DNA of 64,000 bases from an uncultured Bacteroidota bacterium (lineage in GTDB: Bacteria; Bacteroidota; Bacteroidia; Bacteroidales; SZUA-534): contig CAMKOM010000007.1 in assembly GCA_946414435.1 (NCBI GenBank), forward strand, positions 1 through 64,000. Reading direction: 5' to 3'. How positions within the stretch are numbered: the stretch's first letter is position 1; each line of letters opens with the position of its first letter. Position numbers and translations under genes: made by a program. The notes beneath the pieces were generated by a model, which worked only from the letters and a program-made list of their open reading frames with translations, did no database searches and had not been told where the DNA came from. Shown here piece after piece: positions 27,731-36,830 of the stretch.

Positions 27731-29347
27731 TTACTCACTAATCCTGAACCAATCGAAATCGGCATAGCCGCCGGGCTCTTTGGTAGAGTAGAAGAAGAGT
27801 GCGTAGCGCTGGCCCATAAAGTGGTCGAGGCTGTACGACATTGGCAGGGTGTCGCCGATTTGGTTCCACTGCTTGCCATCGAACGAGTAGTAGAACACAG
27901 CTTCGTCTTTGCCGTGGCTGCCAATGGCGCTCTCGTCGGCAATCCGCTCAAAGTCGCAGTCGGCCTTGAAATAGACGGTTGTGGCGTCGCACGGAACGCT
28001 TGCAACCTCATGCTGTACGCCGCGTTTAGGAGACCAAGTGTTCGACGGGCCTTCGGTCATATTATCAGCCATCACAATTGATTTTTGGCCGCCGTCGTTC
28101 TTAACAGCCACAAAGCCGAATCGTCCGGCCAAGAGTGCCAGTCCTGCAATGTCGCCGTCGTTCAGGTTCGAGGCGTCGAGACAGACGGAACCGGAACATT
28201 TTGGGCCGAAAGTTCTCTGCGACAGCATATTGCGGCTTTGGGTGAAGAGTGTGTCGGTGCGGTCGGTTTTGAAACGGATAAAGCCCCTGCGCTCTGTCAT
28301 CGACCATAAAGAGTTGACAGGATTGTGGTTCCACTGCCAAACAATTTTCGGTTTGTCACCATCGAACTCATCGCTATCGACAATGCCTGGAATCAGACTC
28401 TTGTTCTTGGGTAGGTCGAGAGTCTCGGGCACTTTGCCGTCAACGCCAAGCACCGGCCATCCGTCTTCCCAGATAACGGGAACAAGGTAGGGAATACGGC
28501 CTACTGCGCCACGGTCGCCAAACAGATAGGCGAACCAGCGGCCGTCGGGAGTGTCAATAAGTCCGCCCTGTGCCACACCTTTGTCCTGCAACAAAACGCG
28601 GCCCTCGTACGGTCCGAATAGATTGTCGGCACGGTGGCAGACAACGGTGCGCACACCGCCGCGCGGCCAGCAAATGTTGAACAGGTAGTATTTACCGTTG
28701 ATTTTGAACATCTGCGATCCTTCGGCGCCAAGCATCAGGTTTTCGCCCGCGGGCAGACCGGCGTTTTCTATCAGGACTTTTTCTGAATTGGGCTTGATCC
28801 CGCTCAAATCGGGCTCAACTTCGCGGATTATAAGTTTGCCGCCGCCGTTTATCATATAAATGTGCCCATCTTCCTCAAACACAATGGTATGGTCGTGGTG
28901 TGAAGGACTGAATTCATGGCGTTCCCAATTACCGTTCTCAATGTTGTCGGTGGTGAAGAAGTAGGTTTTGCCTGTCACTTGGTCGAAGGTGCTGACAAAG
29001 AATCTGTTGTTGACATAGCGGATACAACTTGCCCACGAGCCTTTGCCGTAGGTATTCTTTCCGTTGAGCAGCATTGTCTCGTCCTGGTCGCCGAGCGTCT
29101 CGTAGGCGTAACCCGCTATTTCCCAGTTGCTCAGGTCTTTCGACTTCATAATTGGCACGCCTGGGTTCATATGCATTGTGGTGCTACTCATATAATAGGT
29201 GTCGCCCACGCGCATCATCGACATGTCGGGCACATCTGCCCAAATCATTGGATTGGTGAAGCCCGTTTCGGTGCTTGCATTCTTCTGACCACTGCATCCG
29301 CACATTATTGCAGCAGCGGCCAATATGGTGATTGATAAATGTTTCAT
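27731..29347 (-). CDS. Glycoside hydrolase family 43 lipoprotein
   Basis: A 538-residue exported enzyme, probably a beta-xylosidase or alpha-L-arabinofuranosidase acting on plant hemicellulose fragments. The lipobox is in AAIMCGCSG near residue 18. The five-bladed propeller begins NPMIWADVPDMSMMRVGDTYYM, where the aspartate is the general base. The acid/base glutamate is likely in LGAEGSQMFK near 195. Residues about 330-538 form a beta-sandwich (DUF1349/xylosidase C-terminal type). It looks closest to subfamily 12-like enzymes. It lies 140 nt downstream of the SGNH esterase gene on the same strand, and the two may act on acylated xylan. No SusC/SusD pair is present nearby. The start is the ATG at 29347, which gives a normal signal peptide. 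Confidence 0.88.
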   Translation of the reverse strand: MKHLSITILAAAAIMCGCSGQKNASTETGFTNPMIWADVPDMSMMRVGDTYYMSSTTMHMNPGVPIMKSKDLSNWEIAGYAYETLGDQDETMLLNGKNTYGKGSWASCIRYVNNRFFVSTFDQVTGKTYFFTTDNIENGNWERHEFSPSHHDHTIVFEEDGHIYMINGGGKLIIREVEPDLSGIKPNSEKVLIENAGLPAGENLMLGAEGSQMFKINGKYYLFNICWPRGGVRTVVCHRADNLFGPYEGRVLLQDKGVAQGGLIDTPDGRWFAYLFGDRGAVGRIPYLVPVIWEDGWPVLGVDGKVPETLDLPKNKSLIPGIVDSDEFDGDKPKIVWQWNHNPVNSLWSMTERRGFIRFKTDRTDTLFTQSRNMLSQRTFGPKCSGSVCLDASNLNDGDIAGLALLAGRFGFVAVKNDGGQKSIVMADNMTEGPSNTWSPKRGVQHEVASVPCDATTVYFKADCDFERIADESAIGSHGKDEAVFYYSFDGKQWNQIGDTLPMSYSLDHFMGQRYALFFYSTKEPGGYADFDWFRISE

Positions 29348-29487
29348 CTTTTTATTGTTTAATGGTGAATCGGTGAATCGTTTTTGGGGACTAAAGACAT
29401 CGGACTTCAGATTGGAAATCAAAGTATAATCTTTAAAATCTGTTCAATCTGTGCCATCAGCGTTCTTTACTCTTTATACTTTACACA

Positions 29488-30699
29488 TTACTCAAACAAC
29501 TCCAAATCAACAAAATCGCCCAGAGCCTTGTGGCCGTTGGCGTTGGGGTGCAAGTGGTCGTTGTCGTGCAGAGTCTCGTCCATAACCGTTGAATCGGCTT
29601 GGCTGCAAACGGCTTTCTCAAAGTCGATTACGGCGTCGAACTTGCCGCAGGTACGAATCCAGTTGTTCACGGCCAGACGGCACTCTTCCTTCTCGGGCGA
29701 GCCGTAAAAGCACTCTTTGAACGGCGTTACGGTGGCACCGAAAATCTTCAGTCCGTGGGCGTGTGCCGTGTCAATCATCTTCGAGTAGGCGTCAATCAGT
29801 TCTTTCTCAGTTGCCGACGGATTTGGCGAGTAGCCCATATCGTTAACGCCTTCAAACACAATGACATACTTAACGCCAGGCTGCTCAATCACATCGCGAT
29901 TGAAGCGCACCGAAGCGTTGGGGCCCAGTCCGCCGCGAATGACGCAGTTGCCGCCAATGCCCATATTGAGAACGGCGAGTTTGCTTGTGGCGGGATTGGC
30001 CAGCAGGCGCTCAGAGAAGACGTCGGTCCAGCGGTTGACCTGATTGGTCGTTGAGCCGCGGCCGTCGGTGATTGAGTTGCCCACAATGGCAATGGCTGCC
30101 GTGGGTTCGTCGGCCACCACGTCGAGGCGCTCAATGGTGTACCAGTGGTCGGTGGTGACTGCATCGGCGAAATCGGTGTTATTCAGTTCGTTACCTGTCA
30201 GAATGTACGAAGTGGTGCGTGAGCCTGGGTGGCCCGTAATGTCGCTCGGCACAAAGGTGTAGGCAATGGTCACGGCCACGTCCATACGCGGTGTCAGCGC
30301 AAACGGCAGCGCGTCGGAAATAACCGATTTGCCTTTCTCAATATCAATGGCCTGCTTTCCACCGAACAGCACGTTCACAGCCTTTGCGGCGTCAATCTTG
30401 CTGCCTTCGAGGGCGGGGGCAAGGCTCACGGCGGCAATCTTCAGCACGTCGTTGCCGAACTCGTTCGAGAGTTTCAGGCGCACGGTCTCGCCGCCGATTG
30501 ACACGCGGATTTTCTGGCGGATAGTGTTCCCGCTGATTCCTGGCTCGGGCGGGCAGTTGTGCGGCTCTGTCAGTTGTACAGCCGTTCCCCATGTGGCCAC
30601 CCAGCGGGCGTCGGTTTGTTGTTTCGATTGCTGTGAGCATGCGGCAAGCATTGTGCCGGCTATCAAACAGCAGATTTTGAGTGTCTTGAAATGTTTCAT
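29488..30699 (-). CDS. SGNH/GDSL hydrolase lipoprotein
   Basis: A 403-residue exported esterase. The lipobox is MLAACSQ near residue 21. A beta-rich N-terminal domain (about 30-180, starting WVATWGTAVQ) is followed by the SGNH domain: block I IVGNSITDGRG near 206 with the nucleophile serine, glycine in block II near GIGGN 248, asparagine block III VFEGVND near 280, and block V DNDHLHPNANGH near 380 with the Asp-His pair. The two-part layout matches GDSL enzymes that deacetylate plant glycans. It probably works with the GH43 enzyme encoded next. Confidence 0.88.
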   Translation of the reverse strand: MKHFKTLKICCLIAGTMLAACSQQSKQQTDARWVATWGTAVQLTEPHNCPPEPGISGNTIRQKIRVSIGGETVRLKLSNEFGNDVLKIAAVSLAPALEGSKIDAAKAVNVLFGGKQAIDIEKGKSVISDALPFALTPRMDVAVTIAYTFVPSDITGHPGSRTTSYILTGNELNNTDFADAVTTDHWYTIERLDVVADEPTAAIAIVGNSITDGRGSTTNQVNRWTDVFSERLLANPATSKLAVLNMGIGGNCVIRGGLGPNASVRFNRDVIEQPGVKYVIVFEGVNDMGYSPNPSATEKELIDAYSKMIDTAHAHGLKIFGATVTPFKECFYGSPEKEECRLAVNNWIRTCGKFDAVIDFEKAVCSQADSTVMDETLHDNDHLHPNANGHKALGDFVDLELFE

Positions 30700-30853
30700 T
30701 GTTTTGAAATTTAATGTTTTATATAGTTGTAATATTCAAAATTCGCTTGGCTGTAAAATATGCAAAAAATCGACACTTTTAACAATGTGCAACAAAAAAT
30801 ACAATCGGTTGCAATAATTGAGTGTCAATGCCTTATTCGAACGCTGTTTTTAT

Positions 30854-30880
30854 AAAAAAACCGCCATATTTTGTGGCGGC
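30854..30880 (-). terminator. Terminator of the siaC-ridA-purE operon
   Basis: On the reverse strand CCGCCA, a 7-nt loop and TGGCGG are followed by seven T. It lies 48 nt past the purE stop. Nothing else was seen in the 228-nt gap 30700-30927. Confidence 0.8.
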
Positions 30881-30927
30881 TAAAAAATGTTTCTATAAGG
30901 TGTTAACAGGCTCTAGTGATTGTGTAC

Positions 30928-31437
30928 TCAATTTGTCTTGAACTTCCAAGTTTTAACCTCGGCAAGTTCGGCGTTGGCTTTCACAATTTTCTGTTTCAGG
31001 CCTTCTTTATATTCGGTGAGTTTAAGATCGAGATTTGCGTCGGCAAGGGCGAGCATTTCTGCAGCTAGGATGGCGGCGTTTTGTGCGCCGTTCACGCTAA
31101 CGGTGGCAACAGGAATTCCTGGAGGCATTTGAATCATTGACAGCATTGCATCAAGGCCGTCGAGCATACCTTTAATTGGCACGCCAATGACTGGCACTGT
31201 GGTGTTGGCGGCAATCACACCCGGCAGGGCGGCAGCCATACCGGCACCGGCAATTATCACCTTCAGTCCGCGACCTTTGGCTTCGGTGGCAAACTGCTCA
31301 ACTTCGGCGGGTGTTCGGTGTGCCGACAGAGCGTTCATTTCGAACGGAATTTCCATATCGTTCAGAAACTGGGCGGCTTTTTCCATCACCGGCAGGTCCG
31401 ATGTGCTGCCCATTATTATGCTAACTATTGGTGTCAT
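30928..31437 (-). CDS. purE: N5-carboxyaminoimidazole ribonucleotide mutase
   Basis: A 169-residue class I PurE, which moves the carboxyl group from N5-CAIR to form CAIR in purine synthesis. Motifs are IIMGSTSDLPVM at the start, the substrate loop LSAHRTPAEV near 43 with the catalytic histidine, and AGMAAALPGVIAA near 73. The length is normal for an octameric PurE. The ATG at 31437 is preferred over an in-frame TTG three codons earlier. It is the third gene after siaC and ridA, 64 nt downstream of ridA; an AT-rich repeat fills that gap. Confidence 0.95.
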   Translation of the reverse strand: MTPIVSIIMGSTSDLPVMEKAAQFLNDMEIPFEMNALSAHRTPAEVEQFATEAKGRGLKVIIAGAGMAAALPGVIAANTTVPVIGVPIKGMLDGLDAMLSMIQMPPGIPVATVSVNGAQNAAILAAEMLALADANLDLKLTEYKEGLKQKIVKANAELAEVKTWKFKTN

Positions 31438-31501
31438 GGTTTTCAAGTTTAAAGTTTAGGAGTTTAGATGTGTGTTCTTGACTTTACTCTTTATACTTTA
31501 C

Positions 31502-31879
31502 TCAATTCTTGCACGCAATCACTTCCACTTCAATGAGTGCGCCTTTGGGCAGCGCGCTCACCTCAAAAGCGGCGCGAGCAGGGCAATCTTTGGTGAAGTA
31601 CTTGGCGTATATGCCGTTCATTGTGACAAAATCAGCAATGTTTTTGAGCAGGACGGTACTTTTCACCACGTTGGCGAACGATAGTCCGGCAGCATCCAGG
31701 ATGGCACCAATGTTGTGCATCACCTGCTCGGTTTGGGCTTCAATGCCTTCGGGCATCTGGCCGTTTGCGGGGTTAATCGGAATCTGTCCCGAAACAAAAA
31801 CAAAGCCGTTGGCTTCAACGGCTTGGCTGTATGGCCCAATGGCTTGCGGTGCGCTGGGTGTCGAAATTATACTCTTCAT
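31502..31879 (-). CDS. ridA: RidA family 2-iminobutanoate/2-iminopropanoate deaminase
   Basis: A 125-residue trimeric YjgF/YER057c/UK114 protein that hydrolyses reactive imines and enamines formed by PLP enzymes. Typical landmarks are APQAIGPYSQAVEANGFVFVSGQIPI at the start, the arginine of CPARAAFEVSALPKGALIEVE near 103 that holds the substrate carboxylate, and the terminal glutamate. It begins 2 nt after siaC ends, so the two are tightly coupled, and purE follows. Confidence 0.93.
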   Translation of the reverse strand: MKSIISTPSAPQAIGPYSQAVEANGFVFVSGQIPINPANGQMPEGIEAQTEQVMHNIGAILDAAGLSFANVVKSTVLLKNIADFVTMNGIYAKYFTKDCPARAAFEVSALPKGALIEVEVIACKN

Positions 31880-31881
31880 AA

Positions 31882-32256
31882 TCAAATTTCTGCCAATTCA
31901 AATGGAACTTCGGTAAGCGATTTATAATCTTCGCCGGCTTCAAGAATGTCTTCGTCGGTTTTGGCATAGTACCATTTTACCACAATTTTCTTGCCGCTTT
32001 TATAAAGCGGGTCGAATAGGTTTATAATTCGGCATACGATTTTTGCCGATGCCGAATTATGGTACTTCAGCCTAAAGTTCAAAGTGGTGCTTTCGCAAGG
32101 ATTCTTCACGTATTCATTAATCCAGTCGAACACAGGTTTGTAGAATGACAACACATCTTCGGGGCGTGATATGCCTTTGATTAGCAATTCGCCCGTTTCA
32201 GCATTAAAGTTGATTTCCGGTGTAGTCAATGTGCCGTTTATAACTAGTGTTTCCAT
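31882..32256 (-). CDS. SiaC family regulatory phosphoprotein (DUF1987)
   Basis: A 124-residue single-domain protein. The DUF1987/SiaC fold is visible in PEINFNAETGELLIKGISRPEDVLSFYKPVFDWINEY; the threonine in TTLNFRLKYHNSASAK near 60 lies where the phosphorylated residue sits in Pseudomonas SiaC. There SiaC binds a diguanylate cyclase and is controlled by the SiaB kinase and SiaA phosphatase. No siaA, siaB or siaD homologue is present in this window, so the partner is unknown. It is the first gene of siaC-ridA-purE and has a TACATTTG -7 element. Confidence 0.84.
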   Translation of the reverse strand: METLVINGTLTTPEINFNAETGELLIKGISRPEDVLSFYKPVFDWINEYVKNPCESTTLNFRLKYHNSASAKIVCRIINLFDPLYKSGKKIVVKWYYAKTDEDILEAGEDYKSLTEVPFELAEI

Positions 32257-32274
32257 AAAAACATTAATAATTTC

Positions 32275-32282
32275 CAAATGTA
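32275..32282 (-). promoter_or_regulatory. -7 promoter element for the siaC operon
   Basis: Reverse strand TACATTTG, a full TAnnTTTG match, 18 nt upstream of the ATG at 32256. Confidence 0.55.
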
Positions 32283-32405
32283 GTTTTTTTTGATACAAAT
32301 GATTCAATAACGTCAGTTTTATTTCAACCGCTTTTATAAATAATAATTTTGTGTCAAAATCCTGATTTGTTGTTATGCGGCATTGCTTGTTATGGGGGTA
32401 TTTGG

Positions 32406-33632
32406 TTATTTGTAAATTAGAAACTCAACTCGCCGATTTTTGCGACGGGCGGCGTCGGTTTGCTCGTGAGTGACTGGTTGGCGCTTGCCGCGACCTTCAG
32501 TAATAATGCGGCTGTCGTCGATTCCTCGCATGTTCAGATAGTTGGCCACCGAGCGGGCGCGCATACGGCTCAGGTCCATATTGTACTCATCGCTGCCCAC
32601 ATCGTCGGTGTGCCCGATGAGTCTCAGTTTGGCATCAAAAAATACAGTCAGCAGTTCGGCTACGGCATTGAGCGATGTGGTGTCTTCTGTCAGTATGTCG
32701 TACGAGTTGAAATCGAAATGGATGGTTTTGTCGAAACCGACGGTATCGCCGCTAACACGAATTCGGTTTGCGCCGATAAGGTGGATGCGTTTCTCGATTT
32801 CCGATTTCAGATAAGGTCCGATAGGTTGGAGCTTTCCGGCACTTTTCAGTGATCGCGACTTGATGAAAACGCCCGAGTCGTAGATGTTGTCGCCCACATC
32901 GGCAATGGCCATCGTCAGTTTGTAGGTGGCGTATGGTCGGATTTTTGCTTTGGCTTCGAGTAAGGTTGTCATGCCGTCGAATTGGAAGACACTTGCAAGG
33001 CTGGTCCCGGGATTGTCAATTGAGAAACCACGCCACTGCTTGTTCTCGATGTAAAACTCGGAATTCCGTTCAGCATTCACGTGGTCAACGGTGATTGGTT
33101 CGCCAGTGGTGGGCAGTTTCGCTATATTATATAAGGTATCGTATCCTGGCCCTTCGATGAAGAAGGCAAACACATCGTTTACGCCCTTGTTGACATATTC
33201 GGGGTACTCTTCTGATGCAAAGAAATACTCGAACGACACTTCATCGGTGTTGGCCACGAATTCAATTTCAAGAATGGCTGCATCAGAAGTTTTTGCACCT
33301 GCAATTTTCTCGAGTCTGCTGTCGCCTGGTGTAAACATGGCACAACCCGAACTGGGAGAGTCGTTGGGATAGCCAGCCCACGAGACCATTCCGGTCGACA
33401 TTATGATTCCCGATTGGATGGGCAGTTTGTCCGATGCTGATATAAACGTTGCAATTGAATTCGGATTGGCACGAAAATGTGTGTTTAAGATAGTGATTCC
33501 GAATGAATTACGCGGCAGTAACTCTTCGACGAGTTGTCTGGAGTTTTTCGATTTGAATAGCATTTGACCATCGGCGCTAACGGTGGCGGCGAGCAGTGCT
33601 GTCAGAATCGTTATTGCACGACGGATACCCAT
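32406..33632 (-). CDS. OmpA family protein with choice-of-anchor L domain
   Basis: A 408-residue exported protein with a signal peptide (ending SADGQ near 23). Residues about 30-265 match the choice-of-anchor L domain (NSFGITILN, GIIMSTGMV, FEYFFASEEYPEYVNKGVNDVFAFFIEG). The last 110 residues are an OmpA peptidoglycan-binding domain: IHFDFNSYDI, LIGHTDDVGSDEYNMDLSRMRARSV and RRKNRRVEF, with the conserved Asp and Arg that bind diaminopimelate. This arrangement anchors a surface or adhesive module to the cell wall. Its start overlaps the stop of the rluA-like gene by one base, so it is translationally coupled to a quite unrelated gene. Confidence 0.87.
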   Translation of the reverse strand: MGIRRAITILTALLAATVSADGQMLFKSKNSRQLVEELLPRNSFGITILNTHFRANPNSIATFISASDKLPIQSGIIMSTGMVSWAGYPNDSPSSGCAMFTPGDSRLEKIAGAKTSDAAILEIEFVANTDEVSFEYFFASEEYPEYVNKGVNDVFAFFIEGPGYDTLYNIAKLPTTGEPITVDHVNAERNSEFYIENKQWRGFSIDNPGTSLASVFQFDGMTTLLEAKAKIRPYATYKLTMAIADVGDNIYDSGVFIKSRSLKSAGKLQPIGPYLKSEIEKRIHLIGANRIRVSGDTVGFDKTIHFDFNSYDILTEDTTSLNAVAELLTVFFDAKLRLIGHTDDVGSDEYNMDLSRMRARSVANYLNMRGIDDSRIITEGRGKRQPVTHEQTDAARRKNRRVEFLIYK

Positions 33633-34327
33633 TATTCCTGCGATTGACGGTTTTCAAAATATTTCCACAACGTGTCTTCGGGTGTGGGGGCCACAATGTT
33701 CACCGGCTCTTTCGATACCGGGTGGGTGAAGCTGATGCGGCGGGCGTGCAGGCTGATGCTGCCGTCGGGGTTTGAGCGGCGCGCGCCGTATTTCAGGTCT
33801 CCCTTGATAATGCAGCCGATGTTGGCCAGTTGCACGCGAATTTGGTGATGACGGCCCGTAAGTAGCTTTACTTCAATGAGAAAGTACTTGTCCGACTCGT
33901 CCAGAAGCCGGTATTCGAGTTGCGCTTCCTTCGCGCCTTCGGCTGTCGGCTCGCACACATATGATTTGTTCTGTTTCTCGTTCTTTCGCAGATAGTTAAC
34001 TAGCTTTCCCTGTGGCTCTTGCGGACGTTTCTCAACAATCGCCCAATAAATCTTCTCAAGATCCGATTTCTCTTTGAAGAGCTTGTTCATCCGTTCAAGC
34101 GCTTTCGACGTGCGGGCGAAAATCATCACGCCCGAAACGGGGCGGTCGAGCCGATGGGTAACACCCACAAACACGTTGCCAGGCTTGTGGTACTTAACTT
34201 TCAGGTATTCAGCCACCTTGTCGGCCAGCGGTGCGTCGCCAGAGCTATCGCCTTGCGCCAAATCCGACGAGCGTTTGTTGATGGCAATCAAGTGGTTGTC
34301 TTCGTATAGTATTTCAAGGTCTTCCAT
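33632..34327 (-). CDS. RluA family pseudouridine synthase
   Basis: A 231-residue RNA-modifying enzyme that isomerises uridine to pseudouridine in rRNA or tRNA. The catalytic motif is THRLDRPVSGVMIFARTSKA near residue 60, with the essential aspartate in HRLDR. Substrate-loop GRHHQIRVQLANIGCII lies near 160. There is no N-terminal S4 domain, so it resembles the RluA/RluC catalytic core of small Bacteroidetes members. The start is the ATG of MEDLEILYED; it overlaps the PAP2 gene by 14 nt. Confidence 0.9.
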   Translation of the reverse strand: MEDLEILYEDNHLIAINKRSSDLAQGDSSGDAPLADKVAEYLKVKYHKPGNVFVGVTHRLDRPVSGVMIFARTSKALERMNKLFKEKSDLEKIYWAIVEKRPQEPQGKLVNYLRKNEKQNKSYVCEPTAEGAKEAQLEYRLLDESDKYFLIEVKLLTGRHHQIRVQLANIGCIIKGDLKYGARRSNPDGSISLHARRISFTHPVSKEPVNIVAPTPEDTLWKYFENRQSQE

Positions 34328-34913
34328 CTTGCTGATTTTCAGTTTCTGTGGTCGATGATCGTTTGTTGCAAAGCCATTGGTATAGGCGATAGGCGGCATA
34401 TCCGCAGAGCGCCCCTAGCAAGCCGCCACAGGCAATGTCGGCAGGGTAGTGGGCACCAATATACATCCGCGAGTAGCATACCAGTGCGGCCCACGCCATT
34501 AGTCCAATCCAGGCGGCTTTATGTCTGAGTACAAGACAGATAAATGTTGCCACACCAAACGTATTTGCCGCGTGTGATGATACAAATCCGTACCATCCGC
34601 CGTGGTAGCCGTTCACAATGTGAAGTATGCCTTCGAGTTCGAGGTTGTGGGTAGGGCGGTAACGCATCACTACATTTTTAAAGCAATGAACTGATATTGA
34701 GTCGGCAAGTGCCACTGTCAGCGCAATGCCGATGAGCGCAATCCACCAATTGCGGCCCGATTTTCGGATGACCAGCCAGAGCAGCACGGCATATAGTGGC
34801 AGCCACGCCAGTTTTCCGCTGACGAACCACATTACACTGTCGAAAAACGGTGAATTCCAGCCGTTTATCAGCAGAAGCAGCTGACGGTCTATTGATTCGA
34901 GAGTCTCAAACAT
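34314..34913 (-). CDS. PAP2 family phosphatase
   Basis: A 199-residue inner-membrane phosphatase with about five hydrophobic helices. All three acid-phosphatase motifs are present: KNVVMRYRP near residue 78, GFVSSHAAN near 112 (the PSGH position has Ser instead of Pro-Ser-Gly) and SRMYIGAHYPAD near 147. Such enzymes release phosphate from undecaprenyl pyrophosphate or phosphatidic acid on the outer face of the membrane. It lies between obg (57 nt upstream) and the rluA-like gene (14-nt overlap) in a four-gene reverse operon. Confidence 0.9.
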   Translation of the reverse strand: MFETLESIDRQLLLLINGWNSPFFDSVMWFVSGKLAWLPLYAVLLWLVIRKSGRNWWIALIGIALTVALADSISVHCFKNVVMRYRPTHNLELEGILHIVNGYHGGWYGFVSSHAANTFGVATFICLVLRHKAAWIGLMAWAALVCYSRMYIGAHYPADIACGGLLGALCGYAAYRLYQWLCNKRSSTTETENQQDGRP

Positions 34914-34970
34914 ATTTTGTTTAATCGTTTAATCGAAACATCCAATATTTAATATTCAACACTCAGTCTA

Positions 34971-35963
34971 TCAATCATTTATTGCCTTCCAAAGCAAATC
35001 TTTCAGTTGCTCAAGGCCGGTCCGTGCCACTGACGAAATCATCACACAGGGCACATCGCTTGGCAGTGTTTTTTTGATGGCGGCGGTGAGCTCATCGTCG
35101 AGCATGTCGCATTTGGTCACAGCCAGAACGCGGCGCTTGTCGAGCAGTTCGGGGTTGTATAGCCGCAGCTCGTTCACCAGCGTCTGATAGTCGGCGGCAA
35201 CATCATCGGAATCGGCCGGAACCATAAACAGCAGCACAGAGTTGCGCTCAATATGACGCAAGAATCTCAATCCCAGTCCTTTGCCTTCGTGGGCGCCTTC
35301 AATGATTCCCGGAATGTCGGCCATCACAAACGAGCGGTTGTCGCGGTATGAGACAATGCCCAAATTGGGTTCGAGAGTTGTGAATGCGTAGTCGGCAATC
35401 TTCGGTTTGGCCGCCGACACCACCGATAGTAGTGTCGATTTTCCAGCGTTGGGGAAGCCCACAAGGCCGACATCGGCAAGCACTTTCAGTTCAAGTACAC
35501 GCCAGCCTTCTTCAAAAGGCTCGCCCGGTTGTGCATAGCGCGGGGCTTGGTTGGTAGCCGATTTGAAATGGTTGTTGCCTTGTCCGCCGCGGCCGCCTTT
35601 CATCAAGATTTTCTCTTCGCCGTCAGCGGTAATCTCAAAGAGCGGTTCCATTGTCTCGGCGTCTTTTACCACAGTGCCCAGCGGCACTTCCAGAATAACG
35701 TCTTTCCCGTCGGAGCCGTGCTTGAGCGCACCCATTCCCGACTGGCCACTCTCGGCAAACGTGTGTTTTTGAAACTGAAGGTGAAGCAATGTCCACATCT
35801 GGGCGTTGCCGCGCAGAATAACGTGACCTCCACGGCCGCCGTCGCCGCCGTCGGGACCGCCCATAGGCTCGTATTTGGCACGGCGGAAATGCGCCGAACC
35901 AGCGCCACCCTTGCCGCTGCGAGCAAAAATCTTTACGTAGTCAACAAAATTCGAATCTGCCAT
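34971..35963 (-). CDS. obg: GTPase Obg/CgtA
   Basis: A 330-residue ribosome-associated GTPase needed for 50S maturation. The glycine-rich Obg fold occupies residues 1-158 ([29 protein letters not shown]). The G domain has G1 [11 protein letters not shown] near 165, G3 [16 protein letters not shown] near 212 and G4 TKCDMLD near 280. The frame runs open to 36215, but the ATG at 35963 ([11 protein letters not shown]) matches the family start and lies 17 nt after a -7 element, which would be transcribed only from there. Confidence 0.95.
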   Translation of the reverse strand: MADSNFVDYVKIFARSGKGGAGSAHFRRAKYEPMGGPDGGDGGRGGHVILRGNAQMWTLLHLQFQKHTFAESGQSGMGALKHGSDGKDVILEVPLGTVVKDAETMEPLFEITADGEEKILMKGGRGGQGNNHFKSATNQAPRYAQPGEPFEEGWRVLELKVLADVGLVGFPNAGKSTLLSVVSAAKPKIADYAFTTLEPNLGIVSYRDNRSFVMADIPGIIEGAHEGKGLGLRFLRHIERNSVLLFMVPADSDDVAADYQTLVNELRLYNPELLDKRRVLAVTKCDMLDDELTAAIKKTLPSDVPCVMISSVARTGLEQLKDLLWKAIND

Positions 35964-35979
35964 AACTGTGATTTGTCTG

Positions 35980-35987
35980 CAAAGATA
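35980..35987 (-). promoter_or_regulatory. -7 promoter element for the obg operon
   Basis: Reverse strand TATCTTTG, a full TAnnTTTG match just upstream of the obg ATG at 35963. It rules out the longer open frame as coding. Confidence 0.65.
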
Positions 35988-36152
35988 TTCCGTTGATTTG
36001 AAATTTGTGAATTGCGGGCAAAAATGTTGAATTAAAAACAAATGATGTGTGGTAGTGATTTTTGCCGGGTGACTGCAGTATCGATATTTAAAAAAATCAT
36101 TGCTGACAAATAGACATTTACGCATTAACATCTGAATTGTTGAACTTTTTCG

Positions 36153-36183
36153 TTTGTAAAAAACGAAACCAATGCTAAATTTG
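36153..36183 (+). promoter_or_regulatory. Complete promoter for the zapB-like/zapA genes
   Basis: TTTG at 36153-36156 and TAAATTTG at 36176-36183 are separated by 19 nt, the ideal -33/-7 spacing of the Bacteroidetes major sigma factor. The start codon is 18 nt downstream. Confidence 0.7.
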
Positions 36184-36200
36184 TAGGAAATTTTTGTTAG

Positions 36201-36491
36201 ATGGAGACCGAGCAACTTATCGACTCATTTAAAAGCAAATTCGCGGCGCTTGTTGAGAAATACAACGGGCTGAAGGCTGAGAATACGCGTCTGGCCGGTG
36301 AGAATGCCGAACTTCGACAGAAATTGGAAGAGAAAGAGAAAGAATTGGATAACAATAAGAAAGAACAAAATACACAACAATTAGCGAATACATTTTTGGC
36401 AGCAAGCGGCAACGACCCGCAAGAAGCCAAAAACAAGATAAATAAAATAGTGCGGGAGATTGACAATTGCATCGCCCTATTGAACCGATAA
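36201..36491 (+). CDS. ZapB-like coiled-coil protein
   Basis: A 96-residue protein that is one continuous coiled coil over residues 1-60 ([35 protein letters not shown] shows heptads), followed by a polar linker and a short amphipathic end ([17 protein letters not shown]). It precedes zapA by 15 nt. The length, coiled-coil character and position suggest a partner of ZapA in the divisome, comparable to ZapB, but similarity to ZapB itself is only structural. Together with zapA, 6S RNA and rny it forms an arrangement I recognise from Bacteroidetes genomes. Confidence 0.75.
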   Translation: METEQLIDSFKSKFAALVEKYNGLKAENTRLAGENAELRQKLEEKEKELDNNKKEQNTQQLANTFLAASGNDPQEAKNKINKIVREIDNCIALLNR

Positions 36492-36506
36492 AAGATTGAT
36501 TTGAAA

Positions 36507-36794
36507 ATGGATAATGAATTTACAATAAACGTCAGCATTTGCGATCGGAGTTATCCTATCAGAATCAATCGCAACGATGAGGAGAAAATAAGGAAGGCTG
36601 CAAAAAAGATAAATGACACTGTGTCGCAATATAGGCAGGTGTATAGCAACAAAGACGGTCAGGATTTCCTTGCGATGGTGGCGCTTCAGTTCGCAACGCG
36701 AGTTGTGGAGAGCGAAGAACACTTCGAAGTCCAGCCGGTTATTGAGGAATTAGGCAAGCTCGACGAGCAGTTGTCGGCTTTGCTGAATGATTGA
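36507..36794 (+). CDS. zapA: Cell division protein ZapA
   Basis: A 95-residue FtsZ-ring stabiliser. The N-terminal beta-hairpin domain contains TINVSICDRSYPIRINRNDEEKIRKAAKKINDTV, with the usual ICDRSYP motif, and the rest forms the dimerising helix (ALQFATRVVESEE). The ATG at 36507 is preferred over an in-frame TTG two codons earlier. The gene is directly followed by a 6S RNA candidate, as zapA is followed by ssrS in E. coli. Confidence 0.9.
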   Translation: MDNEFTINVSICDRSYPIRINRNDEEKIRKAAKKINDTVSQYRQVYSNKDGQDFLAMVALQFATRVVESEEHFEVQPVIEELGKLDEQLSALLND

Positions 36795-36802
36795 TAACAA
36801 AA

Positions 36803-36814
36803 CGTTCTTTAACA
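36803..36814 (+). promoter_or_regulatory. boxA-like sequence ahead of the 6S RNA
   Basis: CGTTCTTTAACA matches 10 of 12 positions of the E. coli rRNA boxA (TGCTCTTTAACA). It lies about 20 nt ahead of the closing stem of the 6S candidate. Whether it acts in antitermination or is chance is unknown. Confidence 0.3.
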
Positions 36815-36830
36815 TAGAAACCGAAAAAAA

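Noticed and set aside
35964-36215. Long N-terminal extension of Obg
   Set aside because: The extension runs through the TATCTTTG promoter element, and the Obg family starts at the ATG at 35963.
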